Positions 16,176 through 25,891 of a stretch of 64,000 nt of DNA are shown one piece after another. The translations under genes were made by a program, and so were the position numbers. Positions within the stretch are counted from its first letter, which is position 1. Each line of letters starts with the position of its first letter. Origin of the DNA: Corynebacterium uropygiale (GTDB taxonomy: Bacteria; Actinomycetota; Actinomycetes; Mycobacteriales; Mycobacteriaceae). The notes under the pieces were generated by a model. The model saw only the letters and a list, made by a program, of their open reading frames with translations, searched no databases and was not told the DNA's origin. Where the stretch lies: assembly GCF_021568315.1 (NCBI RefSeq), contig NZ_JAKGSI010000003.1, forward strand, positions 124,001 to 188,000, written 5' to 3'.

Positions 16176-17072
16176 CTAGTGCGACCTGCGGAAACGGATG
16201 CGATCTCCCGGCCGCAACTGGGCGCTGCGATCGCAGGATCTCGATGTGAGCACCGCGATGACGGGGTAGCCGCCCGTCACCGGGTGGTCGGGGCCAAAGA
16301 CCACGGGCTGGCCGTTGGGCGGCACCTGAATACTCCCTCGAACCATTCCTTCGCTGGGCAGCTCCTCCTTCCGACGACGCCCCAGCGGCACATCGCCCGT
16401 GAGGCGCAGTCCCACCCGGTTGGAGTCCTGGCTCACCTCGTAGGTCTGGGAGTAGAAGAGGTCGAGCGCATCCTCCTCGAACCAGTCCTCGCGGGGCCCG
16501 GGGATCACCGTGAGCGTTTCCTCGGCAACGCGGCGCCAGAGGACCGGGAGGGTGCGCAAGGCTGGCCACCACGCGAGCTCGGCGATGTCACTGGCCTTAC
16601 TCAGGACGTCGCCCTCGGCGAGCGGCGTCGGACCCAGCCCGGACAGCGTGTCCGTACTCCGGCTGCCCAACTCCTCCTGGGCGAGGAATCCGCCGCGGAT
16701 TCCCAGGTAGGCGCGCAGTCCGTAGCGGGCTGGTTCGATGTAGAGGCGGTCCCCGGTGGCGACGTCGAGAATACGGTGCGTGTGGGCGTCGATGACGGCG
16801 CCCCGGCGACGACGGAGACTCACGCTGGCGTCCGTGCCGGTGACGACGAGGCTGGTGGGGTTGAGGACCTCGAACTCACACCCGCCGAGCAGGATCTCCA
16901 GGACGGCCGCATCCGGCGTGTTCCCCAGGGCGTGATTGGCGCGGGCGGCGGAGAGGCGGTCGAAGCTGCCCGAGGGGCTCACTCCCAGGCTGGCGCGGCC
17001 GGGGCGGCCCCGATCCTCGAGGAGGAGCTGGGGGCCGGTGGACAGGACGCGGAGGACAGGGGTGGAACTCAT
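16176..17072 (-). CDS. pxpC: 5-oxoprolinase subunit PxpC (biotin-dependent carboxyltransferase family)
   Basis: A 298-aa protein with the AHS2/KipA signature: LLEDRGRPGRASLGVSPSGSFD, LEILLGGCEFE, and the C-terminal PPNGQPVVFGPDHPVTGGYPVIA. With PxpB it forms the complex that, together with PxpA, hydrolyses 5-oxoproline to glutamate using ATP. The start ATG at 17072 overlaps the PxpB stop (ATGA), so the genes are translationally coupled. A run of several small hairpins but no clear terminator follows. Confidence 0.9.
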   Translation of the reverse strand: MSSTPVLRVLSTGPQLLLEDRGRPGRASLGVSPSGSFDRLSAARANHALGNTPDAAVLEILLGGCEFEVLNPTSLVVTGTDASVSLRRRRGAVIDAHTHRILDVATGDRLYIEPARYGLRAYLGIRGGFLAQEELGSRSTDTLSGLGPTPLAEGDVLSKASDIAELAWWPALRTLPVLWRRVAEETLTVIPGPREDWFEEDALDLFYSQTYEVSQDSNRVGLRLTGDVPLGRRRKEELPSEGMVRGSIQVPPNGQPVVFGPDHPVTGGYPVIAVLTSRSCDRSAQLRPGDRIRFRRSH

Positions 17073-17719
17073 GCATGCTCCTTGTCGTAGAACTCGACGA
17101 GGTCGCCGGCGCGCAGCAGTGCGGGGCGCTCGGCGGCGCTGTCCCAGAAGGGGGTCTCCGTGAATCCAATGATCTGCCAGCCGCCGGGGGAGGAGCCGGG
17201 GTACACGGCCGACCACTCGCCGGCAAGAGCCACGGATCCGGCGGGGATGGCGGTCCGGGGCTCGGAGCGCCGGGGGACCGTGCCCAGGCCCGGGCCGGAG
17301 GCCGCCGAGAGGTAGAAGAATCCGGGCGCGAAGCCCCCGAAGGCAGCGCGCCACGTCGTGCCGCTGTGGCGGACGATGAGCTCGGCGGTGGTGATGCCGA
17401 GGGAGGAGGCAAGATCCTCGAGGTCAGGGCCGTCGTAGGAGACGGGGATGCGGTGCGTCTCCCCACCGCCCGTGCTGGCGGTGGCGGGTGGGAGGCCGGT
17501 GTCATCCAGGAGCCGCTGAGCCCCCTCGAGGCTGAGCACTGCCGGATCGAGGTGGATGAGAAGGGTCTGGGCGGCGGGGACGAGGTCGATGATGCCGGGA
17601 TGGGCGACCTCGCGGAGCCTCTCGGTGAGCGCGAGGACGGCATCCGTAGCGGAGGCATATCCCGCGGGCTGGTCGACGTCGATGAGGAGGGCGCGGTCAC
17701 CGCAGAGATGGGTGCGCAT
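17069..17719 (-). CDS. pxpB: 5-oxoprolinase subunit PxpB
   Basis: A 216-aa AHS1/KipI-type protein: GDRALLIDVD near the start, IPVSYDGPDLEDLA, and FGGFAPGFFYLSA followed by VPRRSEPRTAIPAGSVALAG. It is the partner of PxpC and the ATP-utilising half of the 5-oxoprolinase complex. The start at 17719 is only 3 bases past the PxpA stop. Older annotations call this family an allophanate hydrolase subunit. Confidence 0.92.
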   Translation of the reverse strand: MRTHLCGDRALLIDVDQPAGYASATDAVLALTERLREVAHPGIIDLVPAAQTLLIHLDPAVLSLEGAQRLLDDTGLPPATASTGGGETHRIPVSYDGPDLEDLASSLGITTAELIVRHSGTTWRAAFGGFAPGFFYLSAASGPGLGTVPRRSEPRTAIPAGSVALAGEWSAVYPGSSPGGWQIIGFTETPFWDSAAERPALLRAGDLVEFYDKEHA

Positions 17720-17722
17720 GGA

Positions 17723-18478
17723 TCAGCCCACCTCGATTCCGCGTTCAGCGAAGCGCTCGTGGATGAGGCGGACGACGGCCAGTGCCGCCTCATTGTCCCC
17801 GTGGACGCAGATCGACTGGGCAGCAATGCGCACGGGTGTGCCGTCGACGGCGCGGAGCGGGGAGCCCTCCGCGATGGCGACCGCCTGGGCGGCGGCCGTC
17901 TCGGGATCGGAGTGGACGGCGCCGGGTTCGCGTCGGGACACCAGGGTGCCATCGGGGTGGTAGGCGCGGTCGGCGAAGGCCTCCTCGATGACGCTGAGCC
18001 CCGCCTGGCGCGCCTGCTCGACGACAGGCGTTCCCGCGAGCGCCATGAGCTGCAGTGAGGGGTCGAGGTCGAGGATGCCCTCGATGACGGCCTGCGCCTG
18101 GACGGAGTCATGGGCCATGCGGTTATAGAGCGCCCCATGGGGCTTGACATAGCTGACGGTGGTGCCGACGGCCTGCGCTGCGGCGCGGAGGGCCCCGATT
18201 TGGTAGATGGTCTCGGCGCGGAGGTCGGCGGGGTCATAGTCGATGCTGCGCCGGCCGAACCCGGCGAGGTCCCGGTATCCGATATGGGCGCCCACCCTGG
18301 CCCCTGCCTCCACGGCTAGGCGGCAGGTGCTGAGCATGACGCGGGGGTCGCCAGCATGGAAGCCGCAGGCGATATTCGCGCTGCTCACGAGCGGGATGAT
18401 GCGCTCGTCATTGGGGATGGACCAGGCGCCGAAGCTTTCTCCGACGTCGCTATTGAGATCGATCGTGAGGGGCAACAT
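17723..18478 (-). CDS. pxpA: 5-oxoprolinase subunit PxpA (LamB/YcsF family)
   Basis: A 251-aa protein with the full LamB/YcsF pattern: IDLNSDVGESFGAW, SSANIACGFHAGDP, GAHIGYRDLAGFGRR, VSYVKPHGALYNRM and SICVHGDNEAA. It catalyses opening of the 5-oxoproline ring in the PxpABC complex. The start at 18478 follows AGGAGG at close spacing. The gene lies 35 bases downstream of the Nramp-like transporter, giving one operon for uptake and use of a substrate. Confidence 0.95.
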   Translation of the reverse strand: MLPLTIDLNSDVGESFGAWSIPNDERIIPLVSSANIACGFHAGDPRVMLSTCRLAVEAGARVGAHIGYRDLAGFGRRSIDYDPADLRAETIYQIGALRAAAQAVGTTVSYVKPHGALYNRMAHDSVQAQAVIEGILDLDPSLQLMALAGTPVVEQARQAGLSVIEEAFADRAYHPDGTLVSRREPGAVHSDPETAAAQAVAIAEGSPLRAVDGTPVRIAAQSICVHGDNEAALAVVRLIHERFAERGIEVG

Positions 18479-18513
18479 GTCCTCCTAAAAATCGGGATAT
18501 GGGGGCGACGGTA

Positions 18514-19749
18514 CTAGGAGAGGAGCTCAAACACCCCCTTGAAGGAGAACCACGCGAGGGCCCAGGAGACCACGAGGGCCACCACTCCCAAAACGATGAG
18601 GTACTTGGGATAGCGATAACCGTGGAGCAGGTCCTTGCCGCGGAACAACGCGATATAGAGGATGAGCGTGAAGCCCAACGGCAGGACCAGGCCGTTGAAG
18701 GCGCCCGCGAAGACGAGGAGCTTGGCGGGCGCCGTGCCCACCGTGAGGAAGAGCGCGCCCGAGACGATGATGAAGACAATCGTGATGATGTTCTGGCGGG
18801 TGAGGAACTCCGCGCGCGGCGGGACGAGGAAGCTCGCCGAGGTGTAGGAGCACCCGATCACCGAGCTCAAGGCCGCGCAGAAGAGCACCACGCCGAAGAT
18901 CCGGAGGCCAATGGGGCCGGCCGCGTAGGAGAAGGCTGCTGCCGCCGGGTTGGACTCCCCCTCGAGGCGGGCGCCGCTGGCCGCCACGCCCAGCACGGCG
19001 AGGAAGAGGACCACGCGCATCACCCCGGTGACGAGGATGCCCGAGATCGAGGAGCGGGAGACTGTCGCCGCGTGCTCCGGGCCGGTCTCGCCGGAGTCCA
19101 GCATCCGGTGGGCGCCGGCGTAGGTGATGTATCCGCCGACGGTGCCGCCGACGAGCGTGGTGATGACGACGAGGTCAATCTTCTCCGGGGCAATCGTGTT
19201 GATCGCTGCCTCGGCGAGCGGCGGGGAGGAGCGGAATGCGATGTACACCGTGAGGACGATCATGAGCGCTCCCAGCACCACCACCAGCTTGTCCAGCAGA
19301 TTCCCCAGTTTCTTCACGACGAAGCCGGCGATCGCGAGCAGCGCGGTGATCGCCCCGCCGAGGACTGGGCTGATCCCCAGCGCGGCGTTGAGCCCGAGGC
19401 CGCCGCCAGCGATATTGCCGATATTGAACACGATGCTGCCCACGCCGATGAGCGCAGAAAGCACCCAGCCGAGCCCCGGCAGCACCGTATTACCCAGCTC
19501 TTGGGCGCGCTGACCGGCGATGCCGATGACTCGCCAGACGTTGAGCTGCACGGCGATGTCGATGAGGATGGACACGAGGATCGCGAAGGCGAAGGCTGCG
19601 CCGAGCTTGCTGGTGAACACGGCGGTCTGCGTGAGGAAGCCTGGGCCGATGGCGCTCGTGGCCATGAGGAAGATGGCGCCCATGAGGGCGGAACGGTTGG
19701 TGGCGCGAGCCACTGTGTTCTTCAGAGAACCCTGAGAAGAAGATGGCAT
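18514..19749 (-). CDS. Nramp-family transporter of the 5-oxoprolinase operon (YcsG-like)
   Basis: A 411-aa, about 11-helix membrane protein. The first helix carries SAIGPGFLTQTAVFT, where classical Nramp metal transporters have a DPGN motif; the metal-binding Asp-Pro-Gly is therefore missing. This Nramp-related (YcsG) type commonly sits beside pxpA-pxpB-pxpC, which argues for transport of an organic substrate or a counter-ion rather than Mn or Fe, although this is inference. First gene of the pxp operon; the fumC terminator lies immediately upstream. Confidence 0.8.
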   Translation of the reverse strand: MPSSSQGSLKNTVARATNRSALMGAIFLMATSAIGPGFLTQTAVFTSKLGAAFAFAILVSILIDIAVQLNVWRVIGIAGQRAQELGNTVLPGLGWVLSALIGVGSIVFNIGNIAGGGLGLNAALGISPVLGGAITALLAIAGFVVKKLGNLLDKLVVVLGALMIVLTVYIAFRSSPPLAEAAINTIAPEKIDLVVITTLVGGTVGGYITYAGAHRMLDSGETGPEHAATVSRSSISGILVTGVMRVVLFLAVLGVAASGARLEGESNPAAAAFSYAAGPIGLRIFGVVLFCAALSSVIGCSYTSASFLVPPRAEFLTRQNIITIVFIIVSGALFLTVGTAPAKLLVFAGAFNGLVLPLGFTLILYIALFRGKDLLHGYRYPKYLIVLGVVALVVSWALAWFSFKGVFELLS

Positions 19750-19757
19750 GTCTCACA

Positions 19758-19800
19758 TCATAAAGAAAAGGCTCCCCATCGCACAGATGCGGTGGGGAGC
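19758..19800 (-). terminator. fumC terminator
   Basis: GCTCCCCATCGC (19771-19782) pairs with GCGGTGGGGAGC (19789-19800) with one G-T. Reading on the minus strand the stem is followed by CTTTTCTTTATG, a good U-tract. It insulates fumC from the pxp operon. Confidence 0.85.
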
Positions 19801-19834
19801 GGGGGCCTCAGCCCGGGTCACTCAGGGGGAGTGA

Positions 19835-21235
19835 CTAGTGGCGCTCGGTGTGCGCCATGTCGAGGACGTTGAGTCGCTTGTCCAGCTCTTCCTCGGTCAG
19901 CTTCTCGCCGTCGACGAAGCCGAGGTCGATGACCGTCTGGCGGATCGTCTTGCCCTCCTTGAGGGCGGTCTTGGCGACCTTCGCGGCGGCCTCGTAGCCG
20001 ATCGCGGAGTTGAGCGGGGTAACGATCGAGGGGGAGGACTCGGCGAGGGTCTTCATCCGCTCAACGTTCGGCTCGATGCCGTCGACGAGCTTCTCTGCGA
20101 AGACGCGGGCGGTGTTGGCGAGGAGGGTCGCCGACTCGAGGACGTTGCGCGCCATCATCGGGATGAAGACGTTGAGCTCGAAGGCGCCCTGCGCGCCACC
20201 GAAGGCCACAGCGGCATCGTTGCCGATGACCTGGGCGGAAACCTGCGTGGCGGTCTCACAGAGCACCGGGTTGACCTTGCCCGGCATGATGGAGGAGCCC
20301 GGCTGGAGGTCGGGGAGGTGGATCTCACCGAGGCCGGTCAGCGGGCCGGAGCCCATCCAGCGGATGTCGTTCGCGATCTTCGTGAAGGAGACAGCGATGG
20401 AGCGCATGACGCCAGAGAACTCGACGAGGCCATCGCGGTTGGCCTGGGCCTCGAAGTGGTTGCGGGCCTCGCGCAGCTCCTCAATGCCGGTGAGCTCGCG
20501 GAGGGCGGCGGTGACCTTCTCGCCGAAGTCGGCATCCGTGTTGAGGCCGGTGCCGACAGCCGTGCCGCCGATCGGCAGCTCACCGAGGCGCGGCAGGGTG
20601 GCCTCGACGCGCTCGATGCCGGCCTCGATCTGGCGGGCGTAGCCGGAGAACTCCTGGCCGAGGGTCACCGGGACGGCGTCCATGAGGTGGGTGCGGCCGG
20701 ACTTCACGACGTCCTTCCACTCCTCGGCCTTCCGGGCGAGGCTCTCCTGCAGGACCTTGAGGCCCGGGATGAGGTCCTTCACGGCGGCTTCCGTCGCGGC
20801 CACGTGGGTGGCGGTGGGGAAGGTGTCATTCGAGGACTGACCCATGTTGACGTGGTCATTGGGGTGTACCTCGACGCCGTGGGACTTCGCGATAGACGCG
20901 ATGACCTCGTTGGTGTTCATGTTGGAGGAGGTGCCGGAACCCGTCTGGAACACGTCGATGGGGAACTCCCCGTAGTGCTTCCCGTCGGCGATCTCCTTCG
21001 CCGCGGCGATGATCGCATTAGCCTTGTCGGCGGGGAGCAGGCCCTTCTCCTTGTTCACCTGGGCGCAAGCGGCCTTGAGCAGGCCCATGGCGCGGATTTG
21101 GTTGGGCTCCAGGGTGCGGCCGGAAATCGGGAAGTTCTGGACGGCACGCTGGGTCTGAGCCCGCCAGAGGGCCTTGGCGGGAACCTTGACCTCGCCCATC
21201 GTGTCGTGCTCGATGCGGTATTCCTGTTCAGTCAT
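19835..21235 (-). CDS. fumC: Class II fumarate hydratase
   Basis: A 466-aa fumarase of the TCA cycle. Signatures include [43 protein letters not shown], the catalytic loop [12 protein letters not shown], and SGRTHLMDA. The start is set at 21235 ([11 protein letters not shown]) by similarity to other corynebacterial FumC proteins and because GAAGG lies about 11 bases upstream; an ATG nine bases earlier is the alternative. It follows glpX on the same strand by about 100 bases, as in mycobacteria. Confidence 0.96.
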   Translation of the reverse strand: MTEQEYRIEHDTMGEVKVPAKALWRAQTQRAVQNFPISGRTLEPNQIRAMGLLKAACAQVNKEKGLLPADKANAIIAAAKEIADGKHYGEFPIDVFQTGSGTSSNMNTNEVIASIAKSHGVEVHPNDHVNMGQSSNDTFPTATHVAATEAAVKDLIPGLKVLQESLARKAEEWKDVVKSGRTHLMDAVPVTLGQEFSGYARQIEAGIERVEATLPRLGELPIGGTAVGTGLNTDADFGEKVTAALRELTGIEELREARNHFEAQANRDGLVEFSGVMRSIAVSFTKIANDIRWMGSGPLTGLGEIHLPDLQPGSSIMPGKVNPVLCETATQVSAQVIGNDAAVAFGGAQGAFELNVFIPMMARNVLESATLLANTARVFAEKLVDGIEPNVERMKTLAESSPSIVTPLNSAIGYEAAAKVAKTALKEGKTIRQTVIDLGFVDGEKLTEEELDKRLNVLDMAHTERH

Positions 21236-21297
21236 TCGTGTCATCACCTTCAGAGGTTGAGAAATGTTGGGATCCAGGATCAAGTATGGCGCAGGAT

Positions 21298-21326
21298 GCC
21301 CTGAGGCGTCGGGGACGTCTCAGGGC
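21298..21326 (-). terminator. Hairpin after glpX
   Basis: GCCCTGAGGCGTC (21298-21310) pairs with GACGTCTCAGGGC (21314-21326), 13 bp with one G-T and a GGG loop. It begins 10 bases beyond the glpX stop. There is no strong U-tract, so fumC may receive readthrough. Confidence 0.6.
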
Positions 21327-21335
21327 GGGGAGTCA

Positions 21336-22349
21336 CTAGCGCAGAATGCCCTGCGTGTAGTCGATGACGGAGTACTCCTGGAGCTTGGTCAGCTTGTGAC
21401 GGGACTCGATGTAGCGGACCGTACCGGACTTCGAGCGCATGACGAGGGAGCGGGTGGTCGCACCGTTGGCGCGGTAGCTCACGCCGCGGAGCATGTCACC
21501 GTTGGTCACACCCGTGGCGGCGAAGTAGCAGTTGTTGGAGGAGACCAGCTCGTTGGTGGTGAGCACACGGTTGAGCTCGTGGCCGGCGGCCTTCGCGCGC
21601 TCCGCCTCCTCCTCATCCTTGGGGGCGAGGACACCCTGGATCTCGCCGCCCATGCACTTCATGGCGCAGGCGGTGATGATGCCCTCCGGGGTGCCGCCGA
21701 TGCCCATCATGATGTCCACCGAGTTGGTGTCCTGGGCGGCGGCCACAGCGCCGGCCACGTCGCCGTCGGAAATGAGGCGGACCTTGGCGCCTGCCTGGCG
21801 GATCTGGTTGATGAGTTCCAGGTGGCGCGGGCGGTCCAGGACGACGACCGTGACGTCGGAGGCGTCGATGCCCTTGGCCTTCGCGACGACGTTGATGTTG
21901 TGCTCGACCGGGGCCTCGATGTCGATCTTGCCGGCGGCGTCGGGGCCGACGGCGATCTTCCGCATGTAGAACACCTCCTTGGGGTCATACATGGAGCCGG
22001 CCTCGGCTGCCGCGATGACTGCGATGGCATTCGGGCGGCCCTCGGCCATCAGAGTGGTGCCGTCCACCGGGTCGACGGCGATGTCCACCTTCGGGCCATC
22101 CCCGGTGCCCACGTGCTCACCATTGAAGAGCATGGGCGCTTCGTCCTTCTCACCCTCACCGATGATCACGGTGCCGTCCATGTTGACGGAGTTGATGAGC
22201 TGGCGCATGGCATCGACGGCCGCGCCATCACCGGATTCCTTTTGACCCCGGCCAACCCAGCGGCCCGAGGCCAGTGCCGCGGCCTCGGTCACGCGGACCA
22301 GTTCCATAGCCAAGTTACGATCGAGGCTCTCGCGGTGGTCATTAGTCAT
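21336..22349 (-). CDS. glpX: Class II fructose-1,6-bisphosphatase
   Basis: A 337-aa GlpX-type phosphatase of gluconeogenesis, the usual sole FBPase in Corynebacteriales. Motifs are [11 protein letters not shown] (metal-binding acidic residues), [13 protein letters not shown] (Li-sensitive phosphatase core) and [17 protein letters not shown]. The start is the ATG at 22349 ([13 protein letters not shown]). Divergent from DUF4245, upstream of fumC. Confidence 0.95.
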   Translation of the reverse strand: MTNDHRESLDRNLAMELVRVTEAAALASGRWVGRGQKESGDGAAVDAMRQLINSVNMDGTVIIGEGEKDEAPMLFNGEHVGTGDGPKVDIAVDPVDGTTLMAEGRPNAIAVIAAAEAGSMYDPKEVFYMRKIAVGPDAAGKIDIEAPVEHNINVVAKAKGIDASDVTVVVLDRPRHLELINQIRQAGAKVRLISDGDVAGAVAAAQDTNSVDIMMGIGGTPEGIITACAMKCMGGEIQGVLAPKDEEEAERAKAAGHELNRVLTTNELVSSNNCYFAATGVTNGDMLRGVSYRANGATTRSLVMRSKSGTVRYIESRHKLTKLQEYSVIDYTQGILR

Positions 22350-22516
22350 CTGTTTTCCAGCCTCCTGGTGTGCATCACAAACGGTCGGCGGACATCTGTC
22401 CGCCACTGCCCCCATTGTTCCAGGGACTGGACACCGGGGCGGAGAAATTCACACCCGAATGTGGGCAGATGATGCCCTATCTGACTGTGACCTTTGACCG
22501 TGCGATACTGACTAGC

Positions 22517-23119
22517 GTGGCTGAGAAACCGAGACTCTTTCAAGATGGACGCGACATGATCTACTCCCTGGCGGCGGTCGGGGTGGTCATGATCCTCTGC
22601 GTCGGCTTCACCGGGCTGTGCTCCTTCAACCCGGGACGACCGGAAAATGGGCCGGTCCAGGCGGTGGATGACCACGCGATGCTCGACGGCGAGGCCCACA
22701 CCCTCGGTTTCCCCATCCGCTACGTCGAGGCGCCCGAGGGGTGGACTGCCAACAGCGCCCGTCGCATCAACGTGAACAATGAGCCGGCCGCCTCCGTCGG
22801 GTGGGTCACCGCGAAGGACGGCTACGTCCGCCTCGTCCAGACGGGTGTCAGCGCGAAGGACGCCGTCGATGGCTTCGACGGCTACACCCGCGAAGAGATC
22901 GGGCAGCGCAGCATCGAGGGGCATGAGGCCCACATCTTCTCGACCATGGATGAGGACAAGGACAACCTCTGGGTCGTGGACCTCGGCGGCGTCCGGCTTC
23001 TCGCCCAGGGCGAGGGCAGCGAGGAGGACATCGTCGAGATCCTCGCGCGCGCGATCAGAACGGCGCCGCTGCCCCGGGAGGACGCGGCCGAGGCGAGCAG
23101 GGGCGCCGCGGAGTCCTAG
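22517..23119 (+). CDS. DUF4245 membrane-anchored protein
   Basis: A 200-aa protein starting at GTG 22517. GATACT lies seven bases upstream and no Shine-Dalgarno site is present, so the mRNA is probably leaderless; the longer open frame upstream is disfavoured. It has an N-terminal transmembrane helix ([19 protein letters not shown]) and an extracytoplasmic domain with [12 protein letters not shown] and [10 protein letters not shown], the DUF4245 pattern. Function unknown; conserved between glpX and xseB in mycobacteria. Its last codon overlaps xseB by 4 bases tail to tail. Confidence 0.82.
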   Translation: MAEKPRLFQDGRDMIYSLAAVGVVMILCVGFTGLCSFNPGRPENGPVQAVDDHAMLDGEAHTLGFPIRYVEAPEGWTANSARRINVNNEPAASVGWVTAKDGYVRLVQTGVSAKDAVDGFDGYTREEIGQRSIEGHEAHIFSTMDEDKDNLWVVDLGGVRLLAQGEGSEEDIVEILARAIRTAPLPREDAAEASRGAAES

Positions 23120-23424
23120 GCTTCGTCCTCGTCCTCGTCGTTCTGAGGGGCCGACGTCCCGTCCCCGGCGGTCTCGGCGCCGCGGCTTCGGGCCAGCGCT
23201 GCCTCCACTCGGCGGGAGGCGCCGTCGAGATGCTCTTCGCAGCGGCGGGCGAGCTCCTCGCCGCGCTCCCAGAAGCGGAGGGACTCGTCGAGGCTCATCT
23301 GTCCGGCCTCGAGGATGCGGACGGTTTCGATGAGCTCCGCGCGGGCCTGCTCGTAGGTGAGCTCGGCGACGGGCGGGAAGGCGTTCTCGCCGGGCTGTCC
23401 GGTGCCGAAAGTGTCTGTGGCCAT
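23116..23424 (-). CDS. xseB: Exodeoxyribonuclease VII small subunit
   Basis: A 102-aa XseB. The core [21 protein letters not shown] and [25 protein letters not shown] form the coiled-coil that binds XseA. A short disordered N-terminus and an acidic tail (NDEDEDEA) flank it. Directly downstream of xseA, 37 bases apart, with which it forms the ssDNA exonuclease VII. Confidence 0.95.
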   Translation of the reverse strand: MATDTFGTGQPGENAFPPVAELTYEQARAELIETVRILEAGQMSLDESLRFWERGEELARRCEEHLDGASRRVEAALARSRGAETAGDGTSAPQNDEDEDEA

Positions 23425-23461
23425 GGGGTTCCTTTCGATGGGAAGAATCGGGGGGAGGGGG

Positions 23462-24703
23462 TTAGTCGGCGGGCTGAGTGGCCATGCCGGCGGCGGTGAT
23501 GGAGCCGTCGCTCACGCGGATGCGCAGCTGGCTGCCTGGCGGGGATTGCTCGATGGAGGTCACGACGAAGGGTTCGCTCCCATCGCGCGGGCGCACCTGC
23601 ACGATGGAATAGCCGCGGGCGAGAGTGGCACCCGGGCCGAGCGTGGTGATCTGTGCCCGCAGCCCGGTCATGCGGTGGCGCTCCCGGTCGAGGAGATGCG
23701 TGATGTCTCGGCGTGCCGCCGCGAGAGCCTGCTCCACTTCCTGCCGTCGCTCCTCGATGGGGCGCAGCGGGTTGGCGAGGACCGGCCGAGAACGCACGGC
23801 GGCCAGCGCCTGGCGCTCGTGCTGAACCCACTGCCGGAGCGCGGCGGCCATGCGCCCGCGGCACTCGGCGATGCCCGCCCGCTCCTGGGCGACATCCGGG
23901 ACGATGCGTTTCGCAGCGTCCGTGGGGGTGGCGGCGCGGACGTCGGCAACATCGTCGAGCACCGGGTGATCGGGCTCGTGGCCGATCGCGGAGACGATGG
24001 GGGTGCGGGCCGCGGCGACGGCGCGCTGGAGGGCCTCCTCGGAGAAGGGGAGAAGATCCTCGACGGAGCCCCCGCCGCGGGCGATGATGATGACGTCGAC
24101 GTCCTCGATGGCATCGAGGCGGGCGAGGGCATCAATGATCTGGGGGACGGCGTCGACCCCCTGCACCGCAGTATTGATGACCTCAAAGCTCACCTGCGGC
24201 CACCTGTCCTGGGCCACGGAGAGGACATCGCGTTCCGCGGCGGAGCCCCTGCCAGTGATGAGCCCGATCCGGCGGGGAAGGAAGGGTGGGGTCTTTTTGC
24301 GCTCGGGGGCCGTGAGCCCCTCCGCACTCAGCTTCTTGCGCAGCATTTCGATCCGGGCAAGGAGTTCGCCGACGCCTACCGGGCGCATCTGCGTGACCCA
24401 CAGGGAGTAGCTACCCCGGCCGACGTAGAAGGCCGGCTTGCCGTAGACCACCACGCGATCCCCATGGGAGAAGGGGTGGGGAGCGTTGCGGATGAGGGCC
24501 GCCGGGCACGTGAGGCTGACGCTCGCCTGGGCGTCCGTATCGCGAAGGGTGGCGTAGCACATCTTCCACTGGGGGTTGGTTTTTAGCTCGGTGAGCTGCC
24601 CTTCCACCCAGATGTGCCCTAGGCGCTCGATCCACCCCTTGACCTTGGTGTTCACATCCTGGACCGACCAGGCGGTTTCTGGTGAATTGACGCTCTCGGC
24701 CAT
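23462..24703 (-). CDS. xseA: Exodeoxyribonuclease VII large subunit
   Basis: A 413-aa XseA. An N-terminal OB fold ([11 protein letters not shown]-like start through CYATLRD) is followed by the catalytic region [33 protein letters not shown] and [28 protein letters not shown] long coiled coil and a C-terminal LARGYSIVQ segment complete the protein. The start at 24703 is preferred to the upstream ATG at 24727 because GGGGAGGG lies six bases ahead. Operon with xseB; divergent from ispH. Confidence 0.95.
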   Translation of the reverse strand: MAESVNSPETAWSVQDVNTKVKGWIERLGHIWVEGQLTELKTNPQWKMCYATLRDTDAQASVSLTCPAALIRNAPHPFSHGDRVVVYGKPAFYVGRGSYSLWVTQMRPVGVGELLARIEMLRKKLSAEGLTAPERKKTPPFLPRRIGLITGRGSAAERDVLSVAQDRWPQVSFEVINTAVQGVDAVPQIIDALARLDAIEDVDVIIIARGGGSVEDLLPFSEEALQRAVAAARTPIVSAIGHEPDHPVLDDVADVRAATPTDAAKRIVPDVAQERAGIAECRGRMAAALRQWVQHERQALAAVRSRPVLANPLRPIEERRQEVEQALAAARRDITHLLDRERHRMTGLRAQITTLGPGATLARGYSIVQVRPRDGSEPFVVTSIEQSPPGSQLRIRVSDGSITAAGMATQPAD

Positions 24704-24832
24704 GGCATCCCTCCCCGTGTTCGTCATGATTGGTTGTGGTGTGCGGTTCCGCGGGTACGTCCTAGCTTAGGAGTTGGGTCGGACATGAGATCCGGTTGGT
24801 TCTTCCTCCAGCAGAACATTAGGGTAGTGGGC

Positions 24833-25792
24833 ATGGACAAAAGCGGGAAGAAGATTCTCCTGGCCGCGCCACGTGGGTATTGTGCGGGGGTTGATCGGGC
24901 AGTCGAAACCGTCGAGCGGGCCCTGGAGAAGTACGGGGCTCCCATCTACGTGCGTAAGCAGATCGTGCACAACCGCTACGTGGTGGAGACCCTCGAGGAG
25001 AAGGGCGTGATCTTCGTCGACGAGACCGACGAAGTCCCCGAGAACGCGCACGTGGTCTTCTCCGCCCACGGGGTGAGCCCGGCGGTGCGCGAGGGGGCGC
25101 GCTCGCTCAGCCTCTCCACGCTCGACGCCACCTGCCCGCTGGTGACCAAGGTGCACAACGAGGTCAAGCGCTTCGCGAAGCAGGGCTATCAGATCCTGCT
25201 CATCGGGCACGAGGGCCACGAAGAAGTGGAGGGCACCGCGGGGGAGGCGCCCGAGGTGACCTACCTCGTCGACGGCCTCGAGGGCGCCGACACCGTCCCG
25301 GAGGAGTTCGCCGACAAGAAGCTCATCTGGCTCTCGCAGACGACCCTCTCCGTCGATGAGACCGTGGACATCGTCCGCCGCCTCAAGGAGCGCTTCCCCA
25401 ACCTGGAAAACCCGCCCAGCGAGGACATCTGCTACGCCACGCAGAACCGGCAGGTGGCGGTGAAGAAGATCGCCCCGCAGTGTGAGCTCATGATCGTGGT
25501 GGGCTCACAGAACTCCTCGAACTCCCGACGCCTCGTCGAGGTGGCCCTCCAAGCGGGCGCGAAGGACGCCCACCTTGTGGACTTCGCTCGCCAGATCGAC
25601 GAGTCCTGGCTCGACGGCGTGAGCACCGTGGGCCTGAGCAGCGGGGCCTCCGTCCCGGAGATCCTGGTGAACCAGGTCATTGAGTTCCTCGCGCAGCGCG
25701 GCTTTGAGGACGTGGAGGAAGTGACCACCGCCGAGGAAACCATCTCCTTCGCCCTTCCCCGCGATATTCGCCCGCCGCGCGTCAAGAAGTAG
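24833..25792 (+). CDS. ispH: 4-hydroxy-3-methylbut-2-enyl diphosphate reductase
   Basis: A 319-aa IspH/LytB, the last enzyme of the MEP isoprenoid pathway. The three Fe-S cluster cysteines are in [22 protein letters not shown] and [18 protein letters not shown] and [10 protein letters not shown] are also conserved. The start at 24833 (MDKSGKK) has TAGGGT seven bases upstream, a leaderless signature, so the longer upstream frame is not used. A long hairpin follows the stop. Confidence 0.96.
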   Translation: MDKSGKKILLAAPRGYCAGVDRAVETVERALEKYGAPIYVRKQIVHNRYVVETLEEKGVIFVDETDEVPENAHVVFSAHGVSPAVREGARSLSLSTLDATCPLVTKVHNEVKRFAKQGYQILLIGHEGHEEVEGTAGEAPEVTYLVDGLEGADTVPEEFADKKLIWLSQTTLSVDETVDIVRRLKERFPNLENPPSEDICYATQNRQVAVKKIAPQCELMIVVGSQNSSNSRRLVEVALQAGAKDAHLVDFARQIDESWLDGVSTVGLSSGASVPEILVNQVIEFLAQRGFEDVEEVTTAEETISFALPRDIRPPRVKK

Positions 25793-25821
25793 AGCGTAGA
25801 GCCCCGAAGGGCGCACACTGG

Positions 25822-25862
25822 AACGCAGCTGCCACGGCCGTGAAGCACGTGGCAGCTGCGTT
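25822..25862. terminator. Bidirectional terminator between ispH and the DUF6542 gene
   Basis: AACGCAGCTGCCACG (25822-25836) pairs perfectly over 15 bp with CGTGGCAGCTGCGTT (25848-25862), with an 11-nt loop and a T/C-rich stretch on the plus-strand side. Genes on either side converge on it. Confidence 0.8.
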
Positions 25863-25891
25863 CTCGTCTCTCTGGATGGAGCCGGGCGGCT

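Noticed and set aside
18499-19872. 457-codon ORF opposite the Nramp-like gene
   Set aside because: Extremely Glu/Asp/Arg/His-rich antisense frame, typical of the complement of a membrane-protein gene.
19838-21304. 488-codon ORF opposite fumC
   Set aside because: Antisense shadow of a GC-rich gene; composition is Gly/Val/Asp-rich with no domain, while fumC is certain.
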